A stretch of 64,000 nucleotides of DNA from Bacillota bacterium. Lineage in GTDB: Bacteria; Bacillota; Clostridia; Acetivibrionales; DSM-1351. Position 1 is the stretch's first letter. Each line of letters opens with the position of its first letter. Below the pieces are notes generated by a model that saw only the letters and a program-made list of their open reading frames with translations, made no database searches and had not been told where the DNA came from. This document shows, piece by piece, positions 26,190 through 35,335 of this stretch. The stretch lies in the NCBI GenBank assembly GCA_023444055.1, contig JAEZRV010000022.1, forward strand, positions 28,892-92,891. The letters are read 5' to 3'. The position numbers and the translations under genes are program-made.

Positions 26190-26711
26190 TTATTTTAGCA
26201 AATCACAAAGCGTATATTCGCCTTTTTTAACATCAGATTTGCTTTTATACTTTTTTATAGCTTTCAATAATTTATCTATATCTCCAAAATAATTCTTTAC
26301 AAACTCATAACTTTTAACATTTTTATACTTTAGGTTTCCTTTACAATACTCACTAGGTTTTACATTTTTCAGTTTATTAAAATCATCATACCTATTTTCA
26401 TTTAAAATAATCAACTTCTCAATTTCTGGAGCAGTAATAACATTTATAACTTTTACTTGCACCTCATAAGCTTCACTTAGTCTAAACTTTTCTTTTCTAG
26501 AATCAAGTATTCTTAATACTGTTATTTTTTCTTCAAATCCCTTTCCTAAATACTTTCTTTCAAAACTCTCTGCTTTTCTATCTTTAATAATTTCATTATC
26601 AAGTAACATATCTCTATTAAAAATCAATTTATCCGCATCAAGTAGCAAGTCTAAAATTGCCCTCTCCGCTGCCCCTTCACATATACACGCCACATATCTT
26701 CCAAAATCCAT
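26190..26711 (-). CDS. Small TOPRIM-like (RloB-like) partner of an ATPase
   Basis: A 173-residue protein of uncertain family. The N-terminus YVACICEGAAERAILDLLLDA resembles the opening of a TOPRIM domain (hydrophobic strand, then the metal-binding CEGxxE). The middle KVINVITAPEIEKLIILNEN occupies the place of the SxPxFExWxLLH stretch of RloB-type TOPRIM proteins. The lysine-rich C-terminus could contact nucleic acid. The gene begins two bases after the stop of an OLD-type ATPase, so the two are translationally coupled. The pairing recalls AbiL, RloAB and PARIS two-gene defence systems, but this protein is shorter. The TOPRIM assignment is an inference. Confidence 0.55.
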   Translation of the reverse strand: MDFGRYVACICEGAAERAILDLLLDADKLIFNRDMLLDNEIIKDRKAESFERKYLGKGFEEKITVLRILDSRKEKFRLSEAYEVQVKVINVITAPEIEKLIILNENRYDDFNKLKNVKPSEYCKGNLKYKNVKSYEFVKNYFGDIDKLLKAIKKYKSKSDVKKGEYTLCDLLK

Positions 26712-26713
26712 CG

Positions 26714-27892
26714 CTACACCTCTTTACTAACAATATTAATAATTGCTTTCTTCAAGTTGATGTATGCTTCATATGCTGGAACAGTTCCCTTGAGATACCC
26801 GCTTTGATAGACCTCACTTTTTTTAATGTCGTTCCGAGTTAGTAATTTTGATAGATTTTCAACACTTATTCCACCATTATTTTTGACAATAAATATATCA
26901 TCATTTCTTTCAAACTCATCCAGCAATTCTGGGTAATGAGTTGAAAAAATAATTGACGCACCTTTTTTATTTACTTTATGATTCATAAAAAACCTAACTA
27001 GTGTCGCAACAATTTCCTTATTAAAGTGATTTTCAAGCTCATCTATAATTAGGTATCCCCCACTTGCTAATATCATTATTGCATTGATAAATACATTTAC
27101 ACCTTTAATTGTTCCAGATGATAAGTATTTTTCTAATTCTGACGGTGAATACATAATTATTTCTTCTTTTCCTTTAAATTTCAGCCTAATTTCAATCTTT
27201 TTTTCTCCTTTTTCAACAGAAGCATTTAAATATTCAATGCTTGGATCCAAAAAAGTTATTAGTTCTTGTGGTAAATTTCCCAAAACTCTTATGTGGTTTA
27301 CGTTTGTCCAATCTATTAAATCTTCAAATTCAATTTTTGAATTATTTCTTTTATTGTGAGCAATAACTATGCTCACATCTTCTGGTAAATATTCTTCATC
27401 ACCTTTTCTAACTTGAATTGGACATAATCGTTCAAAGTCAAAGAGACTTTTTTTTGTTTTTATACTTAATATGTCTTTACTCCAAATTTTTTCGTCTACT
27501 ATAATATACTGATTTTTACCGTCCTTACTTTTCGGATCTCTTTTAATGCTAGTCAATAATTTATACACTGTATTTGAAGCAACTGAAAAATAGGTTTCAA
27601 TATCAATTTTCTCTTGCCCTGTAATTCCGTTTAATATTTCATTACCGTTAATCTTATTAATTGGCTCATTATTTAACATCTGAATTATGAATGATATTAC
27701 TTTTAACGTTGTCGTTTTTCCTGATGCATTAATTCCAATAAAAGCAAGTACATTATTTTGATATATTTGAGGTGATATTTTATATAACATATCACTCTTT
27801 TCATTTCTCACACGTTGATGTGTCACAAAATCTATTTCCAATTCATTTGAAAACAGTTTAAGTCCGTTAACTTTTATCTTTAATATTCTCAT
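26714..27892 (-). CDS. OLD/AAA_15-type ATPase of a defence-like pair
   Basis: A 392-residue ATPase with the N-terminal ILKIKVNGLKLF strand typical of AAA_15/21 proteins. It shows Walker A GINASGKT (53-60), a signature-like LSSGTIKGVN, Walker B YLIIDELENHF, and a switch histidine in IIFSTHYPELLDEF. The layout matches ATPases such as AbiLi, RloA and PARIS AriA, which sense infection and release or activate a partner nuclease. Here the partner is the coupled 173-residue protein. The ATG follows AAAGGAG. It has no sequence resemblance to the other window ATPase (7942-8907) beyond the nucleotide-binding motifs. Confidence 0.88.
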   Translation of the reverse strand: MRILKIKVNGLKLFSNELEIDFVTHQRVRNEKSDMLYKISPQIYQNNVLAFIGINASGKTTTLKVISFIIQMLNNEPINKINGNEILNGITGQEKIDIETYFSVASNTVYKLLTSIKRDPKSKDGKNQYIIVDEKIWSKDILSIKTKKSLFDFERLCPIQVRKGDEEYLPEDVSIVIAHNKRNNSKIEFEDLIDWTNVNHIRVLGNLPQELITFLDPSIEYLNASVEKGEKKIEIRLKFKGKEEIIMYSPSELEKYLSSGTIKGVNVFINAIMILASGGYLIIDELENHFNKEIVATLVRFFMNHKVNKKGASIIFSTHYPELLDEFERNDDIFIVKNNGGISVENLSKLLTRNDIKKSEVYQSGYLKGTVPAYEAYINLKKAIINIVSKEV

Positions 27893-28359
27893 CTTTTACT
27901 CCTTTAAACGTAATTCACGTCTCTATATAAATACAATACATTATTTCCACTTATAATTCAATATATTTATTACGTTTACAACGGATTCTATGTTTTAAGT
28001 ATATCAATTATGCTTTCTATTTAAATTTAAAACTTTAAATAATCTTCACTACTTAGAAATTGTGGTTTTCTTTATGCAAAAAAGGATATTCTCAACACCT
28101 AGAGGCATTGAAAGCATCCTATATTTTTGTTAGTTATGTGTTAGTTACCGACCAAATCCACACCTTTACATGACACTCCAGAACTTCAAGAAGCAAGTAA
28201 ACATACGGTTTTGCACAATTCCACAAGCAGCAACACATACTATCTCCTCAGAAATTTTTGAGGAACAATTTTTATTTTTTTGTATAAAAAAGCTTACTAC
28301 TTTGTATTTACATCTTTTTCTTAATTTAGCCTTATTTTTTGTTCTAAAACAGACACTAT
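27893..28359. other. Gap upstream of the ATPase pair
   Basis: AT-rich sequence. A short plus-strand open frame at 28170-28388 overlaps the deacetylase gene end and lacks a ribosome binding site, so I do not call it. No repeats or RNA structure were found. Confidence 0.4.
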
Positions 28360-29520
28360 CTAATACGTCACCAGCTGCTTTCCATTAAGCTTTGCCATAT
28401 CAACATTCTGCTTTTTTTGCTCCGGTACAGTAATTGTATAAACATTGCCATCACTCACATATTGTGAATTGCCCTTACTCAATGCATCAAGCCACCATGC
28501 TAAATCACATTCAACCTTAGTGATACCTGTTGCTCTTACTCTCGGAATAGCCATAGAATCAAACTTGATTGAAACAGGTGATGGTGCTGGATTCGAACCA
28601 ACTAGCATTATCGCAGAATGTTTATACTCTGTACCTTCATAATTCCCCTGGATAACATATTCCTTTAAATCTTTAGATGCACCTCCAAATGGAAGTGAAA
28701 AAGAATTAAAGGTATACCCTGGAACATATTCATTCATTAGCTTTTGATTGCCTCCAACCTCTTCGAGCATCTTTTGAGAAGTTTTTACTTTTGGCAACGA
28801 TACATGTGTTTTTGTATGATTACCAATTTCAAATCCCCTATCAATCAAATATCTTAGTCTTTCTGACATTGTTCCAACACCTTTAAAAGTAGTCTTTATA
28901 CCTAGATTGACATAGAAAGTACCCTTTAACCCGAAATCGGGATGTGCTTTATTGAACGCTTCCATTATGCCTACAGCTGACCTAGGATTAGCAACAAGTT
29001 TGCCCTCTTTTTCAATTAAGTTGAATTCTCCCACCGATCCGTCGTCAAATGTAAATACTATAGGTATACAACCTGCAGGAACATCAATGTTATTATTGAG
29101 CATGTCAGTAAGACTTATTAATCTGTATTTCTTATCATATAAGTCTTGTAATAATTTCTCAAATTCTGAAAATGTGGTTGTGTATTCCTTATCTCCCTTT
29201 TGATAGGTTTCAACAAAGTTATGAAACATGACTACCATTATTTGACCACATTCATTTGGTTTAATGGCTTTGTAATCAATAATCTTAACTTCTTTAGTAT
29301 TCTCAGCCGTTTCTGATTTCTTAACGTCAGTATCAGTGCTTTTACTAATATTGTCTGAAGAAAGAGCTTCGCCTGAAGTTTTACTTTGAACTGTATTAGA
29401 AGTTTCCTTCAAAACAGTATTTTCGCTCTGTTTTAATTCCTTGCTTGAATACAAGTTATTAGTACATCCAGAAATCAAAATCATTAATAAAATTAGTATT
29501 AACGCTGAATATTTTCTCAT
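28360..29520 (-). CDS. Polysaccharide deacetylase lipoprotein
   Basis: A 386-residue exported lipoprotein with lipobox LISGC (Cys 19) and a Ser/Thr/Lys linker to about residue 85. The NodB-type CE4 domain has PIVFTFDDGSVGEFN (first metal Asp pair), FYVNLGIKT and FEIGNHTKTHVSLPK (the HxxxH metal motif), then SFSLPFGG. CE4 enzymes remove N- or O-acetyl groups from peptidoglycan or other glycans. An insertion between the first and second motifs (about 160-200) is longer than in minimal PgdA proteins. It is monocistronic and acts outside the membrane. Confidence 0.92.
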   Translation of the reverse strand: MRKYSALILILLMILISGCTNNLYSSKELKQSENTVLKETSNTVQSKTSGEALSSDNISKSTDTDVKKSETAENTKEVKIIDYKAIKPNECGQIMVVMFHNFVETYQKGDKEYTTTFSEFEKLLQDLYDKKYRLISLTDMLNNNIDVPAGCIPIVFTFDDGSVGEFNLIEKEGKLVANPRSAVGIMEAFNKAHPDFGLKGTFYVNLGIKTTFKGVGTMSERLRYLIDRGFEIGNHTKTHVSLPKVKTSQKMLEEVGGNQKLMNEYVPGYTFNSFSLPFGGASKDLKEYVIQGNYEGTEYKHSAIMLVGSNPAPSPVSIKFDSMAIPRVRATGITKVECDLAWWLDALSKGNSQYVSDGNVYTITVPEQKKQNVDMAKLNGKQLVTY

Positions 29521-29673
29521 TTTTGTCTCCCAATATAATTAAGAATATAATAATCAAGATAATATCACATATGGTTTTATATTTAATTACTTTCACGATT
29601 CTGTCACTATATATTCTGTCCTTATGCAAAAGAACTAAAACTGTATTTTTTTTCAATTTATTTAGTAAAACTT

Positions 29674-29967
29674 TTAATTTTCACTTTCATAATCAATTGC
29701 CACTGAAGATTCTTTTGCAACCTTAATATATTCTAAAACCTTAAGATGTGCTGGATGCACCTGATATTCTTCCATATCCTTTAGTGAATCAAACTTTGTA
29801 TATAGTCCGACGTCAAAAGATCTTTCAGAATGTACGATATCTGTTCCTACTTCTATAAATTTAAGGCATGGAATCTTACCTTTTAATCCAAGTAATTCAG
29901 CCTTCATTTTCTGCATACTTTCTTCACTTTTATCTTTCAATCTAATTAACACAATATGAGTTAACAT
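29674..29967 (-). CDS. Dabb (stress-responsive alpha/beta barrel) protein
   Basis: A 97-residue single-domain protein of the Dabb family. MLTHIVLIRLKDKS opens with the usual HIVLF-like strand. FDVGLYTKFDSLKDMEEYQVHPAHLKV carries the conserved YxxHPxH signature, and VAIDYE closes the fold. Members form dimeric ferredoxin-like barrels; the cellular role in bacteria is mostly unknown. The ATG follows a GGAGG ribosome binding site. It is monocistronic. Confidence 0.9.
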   Translation of the reverse strand: MLTHIVLIRLKDKSEESMQKMKAELLGLKGKIPCLKFIEVGTDIVHSERSFDVGLYTKFDSLKDMEEYQVHPAHLKVLEYIKVAKESSVAIDYESEN

Positions 29968-30071
29968 AGCTTTTCCTCCGTATTTAAATTAATATTTTTA
30001 CTTAATTTTATCTTTGTTATTAGATATAGTCAAATATAATACTATTTTTCTTCAAAAATATAGAAAAGACA

Positions 30072-30508
30072 GTTACTATTCAGCCATATAATATAGATTA
30101 TTAACTCATCTTTCATACATCAAAAGTACATTGGTGTTCATACTTATCAATGGTTTGTTGCCAAAATAACTCAAAAGTATAGTTGGTGCTTACATGGTGC
30201 ACTTTCGAGTCTCAAAAAACGCAAGCGTTTTTTATAGATAGTGGGTGGTATTTATTTGATGATGTGCTTTTGAGTTAATCAATGCTTTAGCCACCTTTCC
30301 ACATTCGCCGTCCATGGCTCATGGTGTGCTAAAAACAACATCGTGTTGTTTTTACGGCAATAAAACTTCGTTTCACCAACTAATTCTGCAATTATTTTTA
30401 ATCCAACTAGTCCATTGATAAGTATGAACACCTACAAATATATGGCTTATGAATCTGCGAAAGCATTTTCTGAGCTAAATATCATATTGTCAATGGCTGA
30501 ATAGTAAC
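30072..30508. mobile_element. Non-autonomous inverted-repeat element, copy 2
   Basis: A 437-bp element with perfect 16-bp terminal inverted repeats, GTTACTATTCAGCCAT (30072-30087) and ATGGCTGAATAGTAAC (30493-30508). It is flanked by a perfect 8-bp direct repeat AAAAGACA (30064-30071 and 30509-30516). It contains two palindromic stems: AAAAAACGC/GCGTTTTTT (30214-30233) and AAAAACAACA/TGTTGTTTTT (about 30331-30353). It encodes no protein, so it must be moved in trans. Its interior is about 90% identical to copy 1 by eye. The remaining bases of the gap 29968-30715 contain a terminator at 30623-30652. Confidence 0.85.
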
Positions 30509-30622
30509 AAAAGACATACTCTCATGGTATTGAACAATATTTTCGTATTTTGCCTTAACCCACAAATGCAGTTAAACTTCCATTCCACATTTTGTAAATT
30601 AATATAAATATCATAGGATATT

Positions 30623-30652
30623 ACAAGGGACTGACAGTTTGCCAGTCCCTTG
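30623..30652 (-). terminator. Terminator of the YcdB/SLH gene
   Basis: ACAAGGGACTG and CAGTCCCTTGT form a perfect 11-bp stem with an 8-base loop. It lies just beyond the stop codon of the minus-strand gene. Between the two, 30664-30708 is a short piece of the dispersed repeat. Confidence 0.8.
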
Positions 30653-30715
30653 TATTTATTATTAACTCAAACTTCGCACATTGAAAATATATCGGTGTGG
30701 TAGCTACTACTAGTA

Positions 30716-32854
30716 TTATTTATTGCTTAGATAACTATAAACACTTAATAACCCCTCAAGTCTAGTCATCTTATTCTTTGGATAGAAGTATCCTTTATTG
30801 CCATTCATAGCTTTTAAGCCCGAAGCTATGCATACATATCCTAATAAGTTAGGGTTAATCTTATTAGTATCCTTAAAACTAGATTTGTATATTCCCTTTA
30901 TTTCAGCCACATTTTTATAATGTAAGAACCTAACAAAATACTTTGCTGCCTCTTCTCTTGTTAATGTCGACATTGGTGCTTTTTCTTCCTTCGTAATGAT
31001 ACCTTCTGATATTAAATAATCGTACATATCATCTATAGCTTTATCGTCTAGCTTTTCACGAGTATAATACTTATCATTTAATTGGCTCAATAATATGAAA
31101 TAATCCTTTTGAAGCAAGCTCTCATTAGGCTTTAATTCATTCTCTATATATCTAATAGACATTTGGGTAAGAATCTTAATCTCGTTCTCAGCCTTTAGCC
31201 CACTAATATCAGTATAATCTGCTTTTTTACTATCCTTGTAAATTTCTCCTGAATAATTAAGTACATCACCTGTTGTTGCACTGATTATATTTGGTTTGTC
31301 AGTATTAATAAAATATCCTAAAATAGCGTTAAAGGAATTTGCATTATCGCTCCATATTTTTTCTTTATCGTCATCTTTAATTTCCTTGATATATCTTACC
31401 TCATACCCTATTTTATCAAAAAGAATATCATATATTTTGTCTATTGCCAGTGTATCTTTAGGAACCTCAAAAATAACCTTATTATCCCAATTACTATTTA
31501 CTCTGCTAACATTTCCCGAAATATTATTATAACTAATTTCAACATAATTATCAGAACATTCTATACCATTTTCCATTCTTGCAAACCTAAATGTAAAATA
31601 GTCTTGTGTTTTCTCTTCAATAGAATTTGAATAGCTATCATCGTATTTTAATTTATCATATTTGCTAGAAAACAAGTTTTTAAGTACATCATCACATATA
31701 GCCTTAGCTTCTTCCTTAGTCTTAAGAGGCTTTGTTCCTTCATCTTGCTCACCATTACAACTGAAGTTTTGGATTTCACCGCTCTTTGCATCAATTTGTA
31801 CATTTATGTACTGTTGTTTATCTTTACTTATTTCTTTTATATAGTTCAAATTCCATACAAATGATTCATTGTCTCTCCAATTCTTATTAAGATTAGAATT
31901 TGAAAGCTTAAAACTGCCGTCAATTCCAAACAAACTTATACCTCTTACTTTTTTATCAGCATCCTCCTTAGACATAACACCTGTCATATTATTAACAGCA
32001 TCAAGTTCTTCAGGTGTCAAGCTAACAACTGCAACATCTCCGACTGCACTAGTTAAAGTATAAGCGGCGCCTTTTTCTTTAAGGAATTCATTAAAGGAAT
32101 TTACTGGCACATCTTCTACTTCACCAGTTAATGCATCTATATATTTATTTGAATATTTAGGTACATAGGCTAAAAACGAAGTTTTCTTTTTATCCTTTTC
32201 TTGTATTAAATATACCATTTTAAGTCCAAGTTTTTCAATAAAAGCTTTTTTAGCTTGTTCATTGCTTATAATCTTAGATGCATCTTCAAAGGTTACATCG
32301 CTTGAATATGTACATGAATACTCTTTTACTGCACCAGTATACTTGTTTACAGTAATACTTATATTGTCAAAAGATGATTGTATTCCATTTGTATTTCTTA
32401 CATAGTCAAATATGTAATCACAGTTGCTGGAGTATAAATGATCTTCTTCAGTAAATTTGAATTGCTTCAAAAGCTTTGAATCAAGCTTATTTATAAATTT
32501 CTCTGCAATTACCTGCCCTTGCTCTTTTGAATACTTAGGTATTTTCTTATCATCTGAAGAAGCATCACGATCAAACGAATAATAACGACTGATTAGATTA
32601 TTTTGATTGATACTCACATTAATAACTTTTCCATTTTCACTAGTCCATTCTAAGTCCCATGTAGTCAATTCTCCATCACTATTAATATAGTAATTAAACT
32701 TATTGTAGTCGCTGGGTATTTCAATTTTTTCCTTTACTGCCTTAATTGCATTCGCTAATGCACTGTCTGATGTAGTCTTCTCACTTGCCATTATAGGTAC
32801 CATACATGTGATAATCATAGTAATAACAAGCAACATTGATATAATTTTTTTCAC
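30716..32854 (-). CDS. Secreted YcdB/YcdC-domain protein with C-terminal S-layer homology domains
   Basis: A 712-residue exported protein with a signal peptide (MKKIISMLLVITMIITCMVPIMA). Two or three YcdB/YcdC-type repeats follow over about 30-500 (for example NISITVNKYTGAVKEYSCTY and FVWNLNYIKEISKDKQQYINVQIDAKSGEIQNF). The C-terminal 130 residues contain S-layer homology motifs (LTREEAAKYFVRFLHYKNVAEI, INPNLLGYVCIASGLKAMNGNKGYFYPKNKMTRLEGL). SLH modules anchor proteins to secondary cell-wall polymers. YcdB-type repeats are PepSY-related and poorly characterised; protease inhibition is possible. The ATG follows GGAGGAATTAGTG. Confidence 0.85.
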   Translation of the reverse strand: MKKIISMLLVITMIITCMVPIMASEKTTSDSALANAIKAVKEKIEIPSDYNKFNYYINSDGELTTWDLEWTSENGKVINVSINQNNLISRYYSFDRDASSDDKKIPKYSKEQGQVIAEKFINKLDSKLLKQFKFTEEDHLYSSNCDYIFDYVRNTNGIQSSFDNISITVNKYTGAVKEYSCTYSSDVTFEDASKIISNEQAKKAFIEKLGLKMVYLIQEKDKKKTSFLAYVPKYSNKYIDALTGEVEDVPVNSFNEFLKEKGAAYTLTSAVGDVAVVSLTPEELDAVNNMTGVMSKEDADKKVRGISLFGIDGSFKLSNSNLNKNWRDNESFVWNLNYIKEISKDKQQYINVQIDAKSGEIQNFSCNGEQDEGTKPLKTKEEAKAICDDVLKNLFSSKYDKLKYDDSYSNSIEEKTQDYFTFRFARMENGIECSDNYVEISYNNISGNVSRVNSNWDNKVIFEVPKDTLAIDKIYDILFDKIGYEVRYIKEIKDDDKEKIWSDNANSFNAILGYFINTDKPNIISATTGDVLNYSGEIYKDSKKADYTDISGLKAENEIKILTQMSIRYIENELKPNESLLQKDYFILLSQLNDKYYTREKLDDKAIDDMYDYLISEGIITKEEKAPMSTLTREEAAKYFVRFLHYKNVAEIKGIYKSSFKDTNKINPNLLGYVCIASGLKAMNGNKGYFYPKNKMTRLEGLLSVYSYLSNK

Positions 32855-32973
32855 ACTAATTCCTCCTCGGATTTAAATTTTACTAACTTTTGTTAATTAA
32901 TTATAATTCTATAGACGATGATTCTTATTTTAAGTTCCATATTTTTAAATATTTTTCACATAAAACTTGTAAT

Positions 32974-33014
32974 AAAAAGCAGCTTTTCATTTTTCATAAA
33001 AGCTGCCCTTTTTA
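32974..33014 (-). terminator. Terminator of the PP2C-LysM gene
   Basis: GCAGCTTTT (32979-32987) and AAAAGCTGC (32998-33006) form a stem with A and T runs on both sides, so it can work in both directions. Confidence 0.8.
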
Positions 33015-33062
33015 CTCAAATCATTTATTATCTTTAAAAAGGTTGAAATTTTAAGTTTCCAT

Positions 33063-34583
33063 TTACTTTTTCAACTTTGGTATTTTAAGCTCTTGATCAA
33101 CATATAAGCTGTTTTCATCCTTTAAATTGTTAAACTTTATAATACCATCATATTTATTGTAATCAGCATAGTATTTGTAGCTTATAGAGCTTAATGTTTC
33201 TCCTGACTTCACTATATGTATATCATATTCCGTATTTTCATTTGTATTACTACTACCTTCAGACTTTGACTCTGTTTTGGTATTATCGCTAGACTCAGCT
33301 TCTCCATCTTGTTTACTTGAGTCTGTTACCTTATCAGTACTGGTTTTATCATCTGGTACACTAATATCTGTTGCATTATTTTCTTTGTCATTATTAAGTT
33401 CTTGCGAGTCAGAATTATTGTTATTATTTTGTTCACTAGTATTGTTTTTTGCCTGACTGTCAGAACCTGCTGTAGTATCACTTTGTTCAGTGCTATTAGT
33501 TATATCATCTAGTGCTGTATTGCCACTACTATCACTTATATTGGTGGTAGAACTTGCTTGAGCAGTCTTATCAGGTTCCTTTTCAGAAGATAATATATTG
33601 CTATTTTGTATAATTAAATACCCCATAAACAGAACACCTGATATAACTAGTACACAAACAAATGCAAGTATGTAATTTACAATATTTTTTTCTTTTTTTG
33701 GATTATCTTCTTCTATTTCATTATCATAATCCATTTCACTATACTTTCTATAATTTCCAGAAGAGTACTCACTATTTTTTATTTCATCTACCCTAATAAC
33801 CATAATAGTTTGGCTATCTTCAATATCTTTTTTCAAAGCCTCTTGGAATAAAATGTTTGCCATCTTAGAGGTCTCAAGTCCTGAGTTAACAACTGATTCT
33901 ATTCGACTTTTGTTAATAGAATTTAATAGTCCATCACTACATATTACAAAAACATCGCCCTTTTCTAGCTCAATACATGGTGATATCTTAATTTTCGTTT
34001 TGGATTCTTCTTCAGCCAGTTTTAATATCTTCTCTGTATCATTAAAAATATCATTTGTATTTGGAGATATTCCTAACATTTTGAGTTTTTGATTTTTTTT
34101 ACTGTCATTATGCGTAAATACTTCTGTTTGTACTCCATATCTATATAAAAATGCTCCGTTATTGCCTAGATTCATTACAGTAGCTCTATTATTATCAATG
34201 ATTACTGAAGAGAATCCAGTTAGTATTGACGAGTCTTGAATGTTTGATATTGCTGATTTGCTATATATTAGATTGCTGGTCAGCTGTACTGATTCATATA
34301 CTTTTTCAGAAATATATTCTAATGAAAACTGTTGTTTTTTTGAATTCTCATGGTGCTTTTTTATTTCTTTTATTGCAGAAACTCCAGTTATCTCTTCAGT
34401 ATCTATGCCCATTGAGTCAGAAATTGCAAAAATATAATTATTAGAAGATTTCTCAAAAGAGCATTGAATACTCTCAGTATTATGACAATTTGAAAAATTC
34501 CCATTGAAATAAAAATCATCTTTGTCTGAGTCTTTACTCATACAACTTATTACTGTAGCACTCAGTCTAATGTTACCATCCAC
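33063..34583 (-). CDS. PP2C-like phosphatase fused to a membrane segment and external LysM domain
   Basis: A 506-residue protein. An N-terminal PP2C-like domain (1-270) retains Asp residues in AISDSMGID, VFVICSDGLL and EDSQTIMVIRV, while the usual DGMGG glycine positions are altered to DSMGI. One membrane segment (about 305-327, ILAFVCVLVISGVLFMGYLII) separates it from a long Ser/Thr/Asp/Asn-rich stalk (about 335-445). A C-terminal LysM domain (453-503: HIVKSGETLSSISYKYYADYNKYDGIIKFNN) binds peptidoglycan. It may relay wall state to a cytoplasmic Ser/Thr phosphatase (inference). A GTG start at 34583, after GGGGTG, fits best. Confidence 0.85.
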   Translation of the reverse strand: MDGNIRLSATVISCMSKDSDKDDFYFNGNFSNCHNTESIQCSFEKSSNNYIFAISDSMGIDTEEITGVSAIKEIKKHHENSKKQQFSLEYISEKVYESVQLTSNLIYSKSAISNIQDSSILTGFSSVIIDNNRATVMNLGNNGAFLYRYGVQTEVFTHNDSKKNQKLKMLGISPNTNDIFNDTEKILKLAEEESKTKIKISPCIELEKGDVFVICSDGLLNSINKSRIESVVNSGLETSKMANILFQEALKKDIEDSQTIMVIRVDEIKNSEYSSGNYRKYSEMDYDNEIEEDNPKKEKNIVNYILAFVCVLVISGVLFMGYLIIQNSNILSSEKEPDKTAQASSTTNISDSSGNTALDDITNSTEQSDTTAGSDSQAKNNTSEQNNNNNSDSQELNNDKENNATDISVPDDKTSTDKVTDSSKQDGEAESSDNTKTESKSEGSSNTNENTEYDIHIVKSGETLSSISYKYYADYNKYDGIIKFNNLKDENSLYVDQELKIPKLKK

Positions 34584-34788
34584 AGCATTTCACCCCGTAT
34601 CGTATTTAAATTTTCATTTGTATCTTTAGTAAAAAGTATTAATAAATTATCAAGCTCAGTTACTTTGCAACATGAATTTCTTAGCTTATTTAATTACTTA
34701 GATCTAAACTAAGTTAAACGTAAAACTTGCTATAACAAAGCTAGAAAACAGCTTGATATTCAAAGTAAGTATAACATATCATATAAAA

Positions 34789-34816
34789 AAACGAAAGGAT
34801 AAAATCCTTTCGTTTT
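34789..34816 (-). terminator. Terminator between the DUF948-like and PP2C-LysM genes
   Basis: AAACGAAAGGAT pairs perfectly with ATCCTTTCGTTT around a three-base loop, flanked by A and T runs. It separates the small membrane-protein gene from the phosphatase gene. Confidence 0.85.
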
Positions 34817-34866
34817 AATTTTTATTATGTACCTTTGTAAACATTTTATTGCGTGTATTTTTAACA

Positions 34867-35232
34867 CTATTTAGAAAATGCACCTATTATAGACTTAATG
34901 ACAGTGCTTGCTATATTTATAATGTTAAGAACATTTTCTGCATTAACCGAAAAAGTATCTGAAACATTATCTTCAACTGTTGAAACTATTGAATTAGCCT
35001 TATCTATAGTTCCCTTTGCACTAGCAGCAACCTCATCTACGCTTTTTACTGCTGATGGTAATGCAGCAATCGTGCTGGTAATACTGTCAGAGTTATTATC
35101 AATTATATTATTGACTTTATCTACGATCTTTAGGCATCTTCTTAAAAGTATAATCATAAAAACACCTATTACGATAGCCATGCAGAAAATAATAAGCCAT
35201 GCAAACGCCCAAAGGTCTATTGTAACTTTCAT
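34867..35232 (-). CDS. DUF948-like small membrane protein
   Basis: A 121-residue protein with a single N-terminal membrane helix (about 6-30, WAFAWLIIFCMAIVIGVFMIILL). A cytoplasmic or external helical tail follows with a regular NNIIDNNSDSITSTIAAL / SVDEVAASAKGTIDKANSIVSTVEDN pattern, as in the DUF948 family of general stress proteins. The start is the ATG at 35232 after AAAGGAAG. A YtxH-type gene lies about 100 bases upstream; these two families are often neighbours in Firmicute stress operons. Function unknown. Confidence 0.75.
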   Translation of the reverse strand: MKVTIDLWAFAWLIIFCMAIVIGVFMIILLRRCLKIVDKVNNIIDNNSDSITSTIAALPSAVKSVDEVAASAKGTIDKANSIVSTVEDNVSDTFSVNAENVLNIINIASTVIKSIIGAFSK

Positions 35233-35335
35233 AAGCAACTTCCTTTCGTATTTAAGAGCTAAAAGCTATTACTCTTTTTAAGTGAAAGCCTTGCCAAAAG
35301 AGAAGTTTGTAAATGCTGTCAAACTCGTCAAAGCT

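Noticed and set aside
28170..28388. Plus-strand open frame before the deacetylase gene
   Set aside because: No ribosome binding site, low-complexity C-terminus, overlaps the deacetylase end.
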